Below, in pieces: positions 5,181 through 11,131 of a stretch of 11,131 nt of DNA; the stretch's first letter is position 1, and each line of letters begins with the position of its first letter. The translations under genes were made by a program, and so were the position numbers. The notes below the pieces were generated by a model. The model saw only the letters and a program-made list of their open reading frames with translations, ran no database searches and was not told the origin of the DNA. Origin of the DNA: Dehalococcoidia bacterium (GTDB taxonomy: Bacteria > Chloroflexota > Dehalococcoidia > Dehalococcoidales > UBA3254); the NCBI GenBank assembly GCA_030691835.1, contig JAUYDO010000017.1, forward strand, positions 1-11,131. The letters run 5' to 3'.

Positions 5181-6491
5181 ATGAGTCAAACAGTTAAAAC
5201 CCTGAAGAAGATTGCCTCCGGAGACGAATACCGCGCACTGGAGGCGGCGATAAAAGAGCTTAATGCGGAGTCCATCTGCAATTCATACCTTCAGATTATG
5301 GGTATAATCGAGGAATCGGAGAAGGCGATACTGGAGCGCATCCAGAAGCTGGGGCGCCAGAACAAAGACACAGACTGGCAGAAGTGCCGCGCCGCCTTCG
5401 CCTCACGCAGTCGCTCGCTCCTGCCGCAGTGGCACTGGATTAACTCCGAGCTTGAGAAGCAGAAGATTATGGAAGGCATCGTATTCGGTTTCGGGACCAA
5501 GGGAGACCCGCTGGTCAGGACTCCTCAAGGCGGGGTAGTTGTTCTCAGTGGGGCAACACTTAAGGAAGGCGATAAAGTCAGATTCAGGGTGGTCGCAGAG
5601 GGCACCAAGATAGACTTCGGCAGAGTTATTGAGCTCAACGCCGATACCTTCTATATGCTCCTGACCCAGGAATCCCGTGATAAAGTGATAATGGCACTGA
5701 ACTCCGTAAGGGACCGCATTGACGCCAGGCCCGCAAGCGCCGCCGAGCTAGGTGAGCTATTGAAGGAGCTCGCCGAAATAAAGCCGCTCACGGAAAAGCT
5801 CCGCGGCGAGGAGAAGGACAGGGCGCTCGCCAGGATTCAGGCGTACCGCAAGCGGTTGCTCAATTCATCCATGGAGAAGCTGGTCTTTGAATTTCTGGCT
5901 AAGCGGGAAGAGAAGCAGATAGAGGAAAGCTGTAAAGGCGACCCGGAACAGACCAGGCTGGCGCTCTCAGCGCCGGGGCTCTTCCGCTTCCAGACACAGA
6001 AGTCGCTCAAAGAAGAAATCCTTGCCGGGGAGAAGCCCAAAGGCTACTCCGAGATTATGGGCAAGCTGGAACAGAACCTGAACTCCATGCAGACCGCTCT
6101 CCAGCTAATGGACTTCGAGTCAACCATCGAAGAGGTCTATCCGACAGCCAAGAGGTATGTCGAGCGGATGGACCGGCTTTACGAGACGCTATCCAGAAAG
6201 GCGCTGGACCTCGCCTTCAAACTGGAGGCAGAGGATATACGCGACACGGCTCAAATCCAGTCGGCGATTGAGGAAGCCTTTTCACCGGACAACCTCGGTG
6301 CCGAGCTTAAACGGACTTTCCGCGGTGCCGAGGACTTCTTCAACCTGCGAAACTCAATCGGCGAACTGAGGAAGGGGCTGGGAAACACGGAAGGTGAAAA
6401 GGCGGAAGCGGCGATACATCTTTATCTGAAGCGCGTCATGGCTGGCGCCTTCGGCGAACGGCGTGCCACCCGCACCGCGTTTTCACGCTGA
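5181..6491 (+). CDS. Unknown protein with TRAM-like OB-fold segment between helical regions
   Basis: 436 residues, no signal peptide and no membrane segment, so probably cytoplasmic. I do not recognise the whole protein. Residues about 1-95 are helical and charged. Residues about 98-152 look like a small beta barrel: GFGTKGDPLVR, GGVVVLSGATLKEGDKVRFRV, then IDFGRVIEL. This follows the TRAM-domain pattern (GDG..R, VVFVPGALPGE.V.VRV, FA.GEVVE) found in RNA-modifying enzymes such as MiaB and TrmA. Residues about 165-425 are again mostly helical, rich in Glu, Lys and Leu with possible coiled coils (190-250, 290-350). No enzymatic motif is visible, so RNA or nucleic-acid binding is inferred only from the TRAM resemblance. 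ATG at 5181 follows AGGTGGTG with short spacing. The gene stands alone and ends in a strong terminator. Confidence 0.8.
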   Translation: MSQTVKTLKKIASGDEYRALEAAIKELNAESICNSYLQIMGIIEESEKAILERIQKLGRQNKDTDWQKCRAAFASRSRSLLPQWHWINSELEKQKIMEGIVFGFGTKGDPLVRTPQGGVVVLSGATLKEGDKVRFRVVAEGTKIDFGRVIELNADTFYMLLTQESRDKVIMALNSVRDRIDARPASAAELGELLKELAEIKPLTEKLRGEEKDRALARIQAYRKRLLNSSMEKLVFEFLAKREEKQIEESCKGDPEQTRLALSAPGLFRFQTQKSLKEEILAGEKPKGYSEIMGKLEQNLNSMQTALQLMDFESTIEEVYPTAKRYVERMDRLYETLSRKALDLAFKLEAEDIRDTAQIQSAIEEAFSPDNLGAELKRTFRGAEDFFNLRNSIGELRKGLGNTEGEKAEAAIHLYLKRVMAGAFGERRATRTAFSR

Positions 6492-6524
6492 AACCCTGAT
6501 TCAAGCGTACCAGCACCAAACATG

Positions 6525-6555
6525 ACCCCTCTCTTTCCAGAGAGGGGTTCTTTTT
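6525..6555 (+). terminator. Intrinsic terminator of the 436-aa protein gene
   Basis: CCCCTCTCT (6526-6534) pairs perfectly with AGAGAGGGG (6539-6547) across a TTCC loop, with one more A-T pair outside. The run TTCTTTTT follows directly. This is a textbook plus-strand rho-independent terminator, 34 bases past the stop codon. Confidence 0.9.
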
Positions 6556-6616
6556 AAAATTACCAATAACGTAGTTGCATCAGTCAGCGTTAATATGTTC
6601 TAAGGAAAATTGCGCT

Positions 6617-6644
6617 TCTCCTCTCCCTCGAAGGGGAGAGGAGA
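6617..6644 (-). terminator. Hairpin after the ABC transporter operon
   Basis: An 11-bp perfect stem (TCTCCTCTCCC at 6617-6627, GGGAGAGGAGA at 6634-6644) with a 6-nt loop lies about 32 bases past the last stop codon of the minus-strand operon. Read on the minus strand it is followed by AGCGCAATTTTCC, a weak T run. It probably stops or stabilises the transporter mRNA. Confidence 0.55.
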
Positions 6645-6676
6645 CCGTTTATAACAATGATTTCTGCAATTGAGTA

Positions 6677-7645
6677 CTACCCTGGCTCATGGCAGGCTAC
6701 GAAGTGACCGGGCTTGAGCTCAGCTAGCTCCGGCTCTGCCTCACTGCACCCCTTACTTCCGCGCGGACACCGGGTGTGGAAGCGGCACCCCGGAGGCGGC
6801 TTCAGCGGTGAAGGCACCTCCCCCTGGAGCACAATCCGTTTCCGCTCCAGGTGCGGGTCCGGGACCGGCACTGCGGACAGCAGTGCCTCGGTATAGGGGT
6901 GAAGGGGGTGACACAGCAGTTCAGCCTTGTCCGCCATCTCGACTATCTGCCCCAGGTACATCACAGCAATCCTGTTTGAGACATGCCCTATCACAGCGAG
7001 GTCGTGGGCAATAAATAAAAAGGCGAGACCAAGACTATGTTGTAAATCCATCATCAAGTTCAGAATCTGAGCCTGTACCGATACATCCAGGGCGCTGACC
7101 GGTTCGTCAGCCACGATAAGCTTCGGATTCACCGCCAGGGCGCGGGCGATGCCGATGCGCTGTTTCTGCCCGCCGCTGAACTCGTGGGGATAGCGGTCGG
7201 CGTGTTCCGGCTCCAGCCCGACCTGCTTGAGCAGTTGTGCTACAAGCTCCAGCCTCTCCCGCTCGTTCTTCATGCCGTGGACAAGCAGGGCTTCACCGAT
7301 GGAGTCGCCGATGGTCATCCTGGGGTCGAGGGAGGACTGCGGGTCCTGGAATATCATCTGCATCTCTTTCCTGAGCGCCTTCAGTTCCTTTCTGTCCCAG
7401 CCGGTGATGTCCTCACCCCTGTAGCAAATACTTCCGGAGGTGGGCTCTTCGAGGCGGAGCATGGTCCTGCCCAGCGTCGACTTGCCGCACCCGGACTCGC
7501 CGACCAGCCCCAGCGTCTCGCCCTCAGCAATATGGAAAGACACGCCGTCCACTGCCTTCACATCGGCGATGTGCCGGGAGAGCAGACCCGCCGTGACCGG
7601 GTAATACTTCTTCAGACCTTTTACCTCGACCAGTTTCCTGTCCAC
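6677..7645 (-). CDS. Dipeptide/oligopeptide ABC transporter ATP-binding protein, DppF/OppF type
   Basis: 322 residues, full length for the family. It powers import through the paired permeases by ATP hydrolysis on the cytoplasmic face. Motifs in order: Walker [10 protein letters not shown] (49-57), Q-loop Q100 in [11 protein letters not shown], signature FSGGQKQR (156-163), Walker B LIVADEP (176-182), H-loop H214. The oligopeptide-transporter C-terminal extension follows ([15 protein letters not shown], 246-260). Cysteines C287, C293, C300 and C318 sit where peptide-importer ATPases of this type can hold a [4Fe-4S] cluster. The start is GTG at 7645, the only reasonable start after an in-frame stop 15 bases upstream; GAG at 9-11 bases upstream is a weak ribosome-binding site. 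It is the last gene of the operon, 27 bp after the DppD-type ATPase, and a hairpin follows. Peptide versus other substrates (nickel, sugars) cannot be settled. Confidence 0.93.
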   Translation of the reverse strand: MDRKLVEVKGLKKYYPVTAGLLSRHIADVKAVDGVSFHIAEGETLGLVGESGCGKSTLGRTMLRLEEPTSGSICYRGEDITGWDRKELKALRKEMQMIFQDPQSSLDPRMTIGDSIGEALLVHGMKNERERLELVAQLLKQVGLEPEHADRYPHEFSGGQKQRIGIARALAVNPKLIVADEPVSALDVSVQAQILNLMMDLQHSLGLAFLFIAHDLAVIGHVSNRIAVMYLGQIVEMADKAELLCHPLHPYTEALLSAVPVPDPHLERKRIVLQGEVPSPLKPPPGCRFHTRCPRGSKGCSEAEPELAELKPGHFVACHEPG

Positions 7646-7672
7646 TTTAGATAGCTCTTACAATTCCATTTT

Positions 7673-8674
7673 CTAAGAGGGCTTATGCCCCTCTCCAACC
7701 ACTGATGGAGCACACTGGTGACACGCCACCGTGTGGTCTCCGGATGCAACAACCTCTTCCGGTCTTACCGTGGCACAGAGCGGCAGCCTGCACTCACAGC
7801 GCGGGTCGAAGACACAGCCTTTTGGCGGATTAATCAGGCTGGGTATGGCACCCGGTATCGGTGTCAGCCTGTCCCGTATAGCCGAGACGCTGGGCAGGCA
7901 GTTGAGCAACCCGCGTGTGTAAGGATGCGTTGGATGGTCAAAAATATCCAGCGCACTTCCGGTCTCGACTATCCTTCCGCCGTACATCACCACAATCCGG
8001 TCGGCAAAACCTGCCACGGTGCCCATATCGTGCGTGATGAAAAGGATGGACATGTTCTTTTCACGTTTCAGGTCACGGAAGATGTCCATAATCTGAGCCT
8101 TAACTGTCGTGTCAAGCGCCGTGGTAGGCTCATCGGCGATGAGAATCTCGGGGTTGCACGACAGCGCCGCGGCAATCATCACCCTCTGCCGCATGCCGCC
8201 GGAGAACTGGTGCGGATAGTCATTTATCCTTTCGGCGGCTCTGGGTATCCCCACCTGCTCCATCAGCCTCAGGCTCTTCTCCATGGCTTCACGGTGTCCC
8301 AGCTTGAGATGTAGCTTTAACTGCTCCGCAATCTGGTCGCCGACAGTGAACACGGGGTTAAGGGAAGACTGCGGGTCCTGGAATATCATGGCTATCTTAT
8401 TGCCGCGAATCTGCCTTAATCTGTCGTCGGGGCATTTCAGCAGGTCATCACCGCCGTATAGTATCTCACCGCCCATTATTTTCCCCGGCGGGCTGTCCAG
8501 GAGACGCAGTACCGAAAGGGCGACTGTGGTCTTGCCGCAACCCGACTCACCGACCAGGCACAGGCTCTCGCCGCGCCTCATATCGAAGCTGTCGCCATCC
8601 ACCGCTTTGACCACGCCGTGGCGGGTAAAGAAATGTACCTTCAAGTCCTTGACCTTAAGTATGGTATTGTCCAT
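7673..8674 (-). CDS. Dipeptide/oligopeptide ABC transporter ATP-binding protein, DppD/OppD type
   Basis: 333 residues. Partner ATPase of the DppF-type protein; the two form a heterodimer under the permease pair. Motifs: Walker [10 protein letters not shown] (42-50), Q-loop Q99 in [11 protein letters not shown], signature FSGGMRQR (157-164), Walker B ILIADEP (177-183), H-loop H215, and the family C-terminal segment [16 protein letters not shown] (247-262). Cysteines C287, C293, C300 and C318 occupy the same positions as in the DppF-type neighbour, with extra C295 and C321; a bound Fe-S cluster is plausible. ATG at 8674 lies six bases after the permease stop, so translation is probably coupled; only a weak CAGG precedes it. 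Signature FSGGM rather than FSGGQ is usual for the D subunit and supports the D/F assignment. Confidence 0.94.
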   Translation of the reverse strand: MDNTILKVKDLKVHFFTRHGVVKAVDGDSFDMRRGESLCLVGESGCGKTTVALSVLRLLDSPPGKIMGGEILYGGDDLLKCPDDRLRQIRGNKIAMIFQDPQSSLNPVFTVGDQIAEQLKLHLKLGHREAMEKSLRLMEQVGIPRAAERINDYPHQFSGGMRQRVMIAAALSCNPEILIADEPTTALDTTVKAQIMDIFRDLKREKNMSILFITHDMGTVAGFADRIVVMYGGRIVETGSALDIFDHPTHPYTRGLLNCLPSVSAIRDRLTPIPGAIPSLINPPKGCVFDPRCECRLPLCATVRPEEVVASGDHTVACHQCAPSVVGEGHKPS

Positions 8675-8680
8675 GACCGC

Positions 8681-9784
8681 TTAGACCTGGCTCCGCGGGT
8701 CGAAGGCATCCCTGATGCCATCACCCAGGAAATTGAAGGCTAGTACCGTCAGAAAAAGCATAACGCCCGGCTCTACCGCTACCCACCACGCGGTGTCCAG
8801 TGTTCTCTGCCCGGCATTAAGGACAACTCCCCAGCTCGTTACCGTGGGGTCACCCAGTCCAATGAAGCTGAGCGCCGATTCGGCAAGAATAACGCCTGGT
8901 ATAGAAAGCGTAGTAATCACAATCACGGAGCTAAGGACGTTTGGTATCAGATGCCGGAACACGATGCGGCTATCGCTGGCACCGAGTGACCTGGATGCCA
9001 TGACGAACTCCCTGGTCCTTAAAGACAGCGCCTCGCTCCGCACCAGGCGCGCCGTTCCCGTCCAGCCGGTGAGACCTATCGCCAGGATGACGAAGGTGAG
9101 AGAGGGACCGAAGATGAAGATGATGAACACAAGAAGCAGGAAGAAGGGGAAGGTCATCATCACGTCGGTGAACCGCATCAGTGCGTTATCAACCCAGCCT
9201 CCCAGGTAGGCTGATAGCACGCCCAGAACGGTGCCGATAAGGATGGCGATGAGCGTGGCTAGCAGTCCGACCTGGAGGGATACCCTGGCGCCCGAGACCA
9301 GCATGGCAAGCATATCCCTGCCTTTATCATCGGTGCCCAGCGCATGCCGCCAGGTGCCGGGTATGTGTACGGTGGAGAATGTATCCGTCTTCACGTCATA
9401 CACCGATTGAGTAATAGAAAAGCCTACCGGCGGCACGTTTTTCTCCTGGAATCTGACCTTCGTCGGGTCCTGGGTCAGGAAGGGACCTGCTATGGCGACA
9501 GCGACCAGAAAGAATATGAATACCAGACCAAAGACGGCCAGCCGGTGCCGCTTGGTCCTGTCCCAGTAGTACCTGGTCAAGCGCCTGCTGAGGTACAGCG
9601 GGTATATCCCGTAGAAGATAGCCAGAAGCGCAAAGACAATGTAAAAGTATCCCAGCGGCTCAAGGATACGGTCAACTGCGTAGATATCCAGCACCAGGAC
9701 CAGGGCAAGAAGCATGAGCGCGCACAGGAACAGCAGGTTCCTCAGTCCCCCGACCTTATTGCCTATCTTTGTTAGCAAAGACAC
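8681..9784 (-). CDS. Dipeptide/oligopeptide ABC transporter permease, DppC/OppC type, with long N-terminus
   Basis: 367 residues. The C-terminal 290 residues are a standard DppC/OppC permease: membrane segment 82-104, GTDDKGRDMLAMLVSGARVSL-like start of the permease domain (150-170), segments at about 170-192, 207-225, 228-247, 285-308 and 338-354, and the EAA-type coupling loop at about 251-282 (REFVMASRSLGASD...). It forms the channel with the B permease. Most relatives are near 290-300 residues. Here residues 1-75 add two further hydrophobic segments (about 16-37 and 45-66), so eight membrane segments are expected. Start is GTG at 9784, six bases after the upstream permease stop and in the same frame as it; AGG in TGAGGTTGG may serve as ribosome-binding site. 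A start nearer residue 75 would remove the extension but breaks the tight operon spacing. Confidence 0.92.
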   Translation of the reverse strand: MSLLTKIGNKVGGLRNLLFLCALMLLALVLVLDIYAVDRILEPLGYFYIVFALLAIFYGIYPLYLSRRLTRYYWDRTKRHRLAVFGLVFIFFLVAVAIAGPFLTQDPTKVRFQEKNVPPVGFSITQSVYDVKTDTFSTVHIPGTWRHALGTDDKGRDMLAMLVSGARVSLQVGLLATLIAILIGTVLGVLSAYLGGWVDNALMRFTDVMMTFPFFLLLVFIIFIFGPSLTFVILAIGLTGWTGTARLVRSEALSLRTREFVMASRSLGASDSRIVFRHLIPNVLSSVIVITTLSIPGVILAESALSFIGLGDPTVTSWGVVLNAGQRTLDTAWWVAVEPGVMLFLTVLAFNFLGDGIRDAFDPRSQV

Positions 9785-9790
9785 CCAACC

Positions 9791-10777
9791 TCAATCATAG
9801 CGTATTCTCGGGTCTAGCCGGGTATACACAATGTCTGTCGCCAGATTGGTAAGCAGGACTATCAAGGCGCCGATAAGGGTTATCGTTATCACCACCGGGT
9901 AATCGCTGGCGAAGACGGCGTTAAAGGAAATCCTCCCCAGCCCCGGAATGCCGAATATAATCTCGGTCAGATAGGCGCCGCCGAAGACCACGCCGCTCAG
10001 GTCAAACATGATAATAGTGATGATGGGCAGGATGGCATTTCTGAAGACATGCTTGCCGATTACCACCCGTTCAGGCAAGCCCTTAGCCCGGGCGGTCCTG
10101 ACGAACTCCTTGCGCAGGTTCTCCAGCATCGCCGAGCGCACGTATCTGGTGTAGCCAGCCATCGCCCCCGTGCCCAGCGTGATGACCGGCAAGACAAGCG
10201 CTTTCAGATTAGCCAGGGAAAACAGGGTCAAACCGGTATCGTAGTAGGTCTTGAACCAGCCCAGTTGCACCGAGAATACCAGTATGAGCATTATCCCCAG
10301 CCAGAAATTGGGCACAGAGATGCCTATGAATGAAAAGAACGTAGCCAGGTAGTCCGTTTTGGTATACGGTTTTACCGCGGAGTAGATGCCGATTAAGATG
10401 CCCAGGATTGCCGAAAACAGCATGCTGAGCAGGATAAGCTGGAAGGAGTATATCCAGTGTTTCTGAATCAGCTCCATTACCGGCATCGAGGTACTGAACG
10501 ACCAGCCCCAGTCGCCGCGAGCCAGATTGCTCAGCCAGTCAAAGTACTGCACATAAAGCGGCTTATCGAGACCGTAGCGCGCTTCGACGGCGGCTACCAC
10601 CTGGGAAGGGTCGGCTGTCCGGGCAGACATGTTTGCCAGATACTTATCCGCCGGAGAGATGGGACCCACCCTTAAAAGAATAAAGGTGCAGGTAGCCACC
10701 CCCCATGCGATAAGTATCGCATAGAGGAGCCTCCTGATGACATAACCCTGTAATCCACCCTTTTTCACCAGTGCCAC
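9791..10777 (-). CDS. Dipeptide/oligopeptide ABC transporter permease, DppB/OppB type
   Basis: 328 residues, normal length. Pattern of the B permease: first membrane segment within GYVIRRLLYAILIAWG (11-26) and on to about 35, an external loop with YGLDKPLYVQYFDWL (68-82) and GDWGWSF (88-94), then segments near 107-132, 144-173, 190-209, 251-272 and 295-314. The EAA-type coupling loop EFVRTARAKGLPERVV occupies 224-239 and contacts the ATPases. LDPRIRYD at the end is also typical. The start is ambiguous: GTG at 10777 (13 bases after the upstream stop), or GTG at 10768, which has a GGGGTGG ribosome-binding site five bases ahead. Both give essentially the same protein. It lies between the substrate-binding protein and permease C on the minus strand. 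Confidence 0.93.
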   Translation of the reverse strand: MALVKKGGLQGYVIRRLLYAILIAWGVATCTFILLRVGPISPADKYLANMSARTADPSQVVAAVEARYGLDKPLYVQYFDWLSNLARGDWGWSFSTSMPVMELIQKHWIYSFQLILLSMLFSAILGILIGIYSAVKPYTKTDYLATFFSFIGISVPNFWLGIMLILVFSVQLGWFKTYYDTGLTLFSLANLKALVLPVITLGTGAMAGYTRYVRSAMLENLRKEFVRTARAKGLPERVVIGKHVFRNAILPIITIIMFDLSGVVFGGAYLTEIIFGIPGLGRISFNAVFASDYPVVITITLIGALIVLLTNLATDIVYTRLDPRIRYD

Positions 10778-10780
10778 CCC
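10774..10780 (-). promoter_or_regulatory. Shine-Dalgarno candidate favouring the internal GTG of permease B
   Basis: The minus strand reads GGGGTGG here, five bases before the in-frame GTG at 10768. The first GTG (10777) lies inside this motif and has no comparable site of its own, so translation may begin at 10768, shortening the protein by three residues. Confidence 0.35.
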
Positions 10781-10790
10781 GAATTACAGG

Positions 10791-11131
10791 TCAAGGCGCC
10801 GCAAAATACCATTCATGGTAGTTCCAGCCCATCCTCATGCCCGGGTCAATTCCCTGCACATTAGCCTGAATGCCGATATTAGCCCTCGGGAAAGATAAGA
10901 AATCAGCCGGCTGGTCGTCAGCTATGACCTGGCTTATCTCGGCGTACATCTTCTTGCGGGCTTCCTTATCCAGTGCTTCTTTTGACGCAATCTTGCGGAA
11001 AAGCTCATCTACCCTGGGGTTAGTGTAGCCCCAGAAGTTCAGCCCGCCATCGCCAGCGAAGAACACCCTTGAGCCTGAAGGCGCAATAGGATGCGTGGAC
11101 AGTCCAATGACAATCATATCCCAGGTCTCCT
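10791..11131 (-). CDS. ABC transporter substrate-binding protein, family 5 (DppA/OppA-like), C-terminal part
   Basis: Only the last 112 residues and stop are in the window; the frame stays open through the right edge (…E-T-W-D-M-I-V-I-G), so no start can be given. Features of the SBP_bac_5 C-terminal lobe: WDMIVIGL, NFWGYTNPRVDELFRKIAS, a helix KEARKKMYAEISQVIADDQP, a strand DFLSFPRANIGIQANVQGI, and a final segment around NYHEWYFAAP. These extracellular proteins capture peptides or other small solutes for the permease pair. The next gene, permease B, starts 13 bp downstream, so this is the first visible gene of the transporter operon. The promoter and the likely lipoprotein signal lie outside the window. 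Confidence 0.85.
   Translation of the reverse strand, partial: ETWDMIVIGLSTHPIAPSGSRVFFAGDGGLNFWGYTNPRVDELFRKIASKEALDKEARKKMYAEISQVIADDQPADFLSFPRANIGIQANVQGIDPGMRMGWNYHEWYFAAP

Noticed and set aside
7184..7654. Plus-strand open frame of 156 codons
   Set aside because: It is antisense to the DppF-type ATPase, including the Walker A and signature regions.
7718..8314. Plus-strand open frame of 198 codons
   Set aside because: It is antisense to the DppD-type ATPase, and the composition matches a shadow of that coding frame.

Overview
The window reads as a piece of a bacterial chromosome, most likely from a Chloroflexota (Dehalococcoidia-like) organism known from sediment or subsurface habitats. 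This placement is an inference. It rests on the combination of amidohydrolase-2 paralogues, a LUD-domain protein with a Cys-rich tail, lipoprotein-type substrate-binding proteins (suggesting a monoderm envelope), frequent GTG starts and palindromic intergenic repeats. No rRNA, tRNA, CRISPR array or transposase gene was found.

Left part (1-3657, all on the minus strand). In transcription order there is a LUD-domain protein, an amidohydrolase-2 family enzyme 55 bp downstream, a 392-bp gap, a second paralogous amidohydrolase, and 45 bp later the start of a TRAP-type (DctP-like) solute-binding lipoprotein cut by the window edge. The gap holds a REP-like palindrome pair and a near-consensus sigma-70 promoter (TTGACA, 17 nt, TATCAT) pointing at the second amidohydrolase. 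The simplest reading is two transcription units, LUD-amidohydrolase and amidohydrolase-TRAP, for uptake and turnover of an organic acid or aromatic compound. The substrate cannot be told from sequence.

Middle part (3658-6676, plus strand). A serine alpha/beta-hydrolase is followed by a 515-bp gap and then a 436-aa protein of unknown function carrying a TRAM-like OB-fold segment between long helical regions. This gene ends at a clear intrinsic terminator. The gap contains the most striking non-coding structure of the window: a ~368-bp MITE-like element with ~65-bp imperfect inverted arms. Each arm has two copies of a GTTACCGAA-containing motif spaced exactly 35 bp, and together they enclose a GC-rich nest of hairpins.

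Right part (6677-11131, minus strand). A complete, tightly packed dipeptide/oligopeptide ABC transporter operon in canonical order: substrate-binding protein (C-terminal part only), permease B, permease C, ATPase D, ATPase F. A strong hairpin follows the last gene. Three of these genes start with GTG, and permease C carries an unusual N-terminal extension predicted to add two membrane segments.

I see no defence island or clearly new multi-gene system. The best candidates for novelty are the symmetric MITE-like element, the TRAM-domain protein, and the two amidohydrolases that lack the first His of the HxH metal motif.
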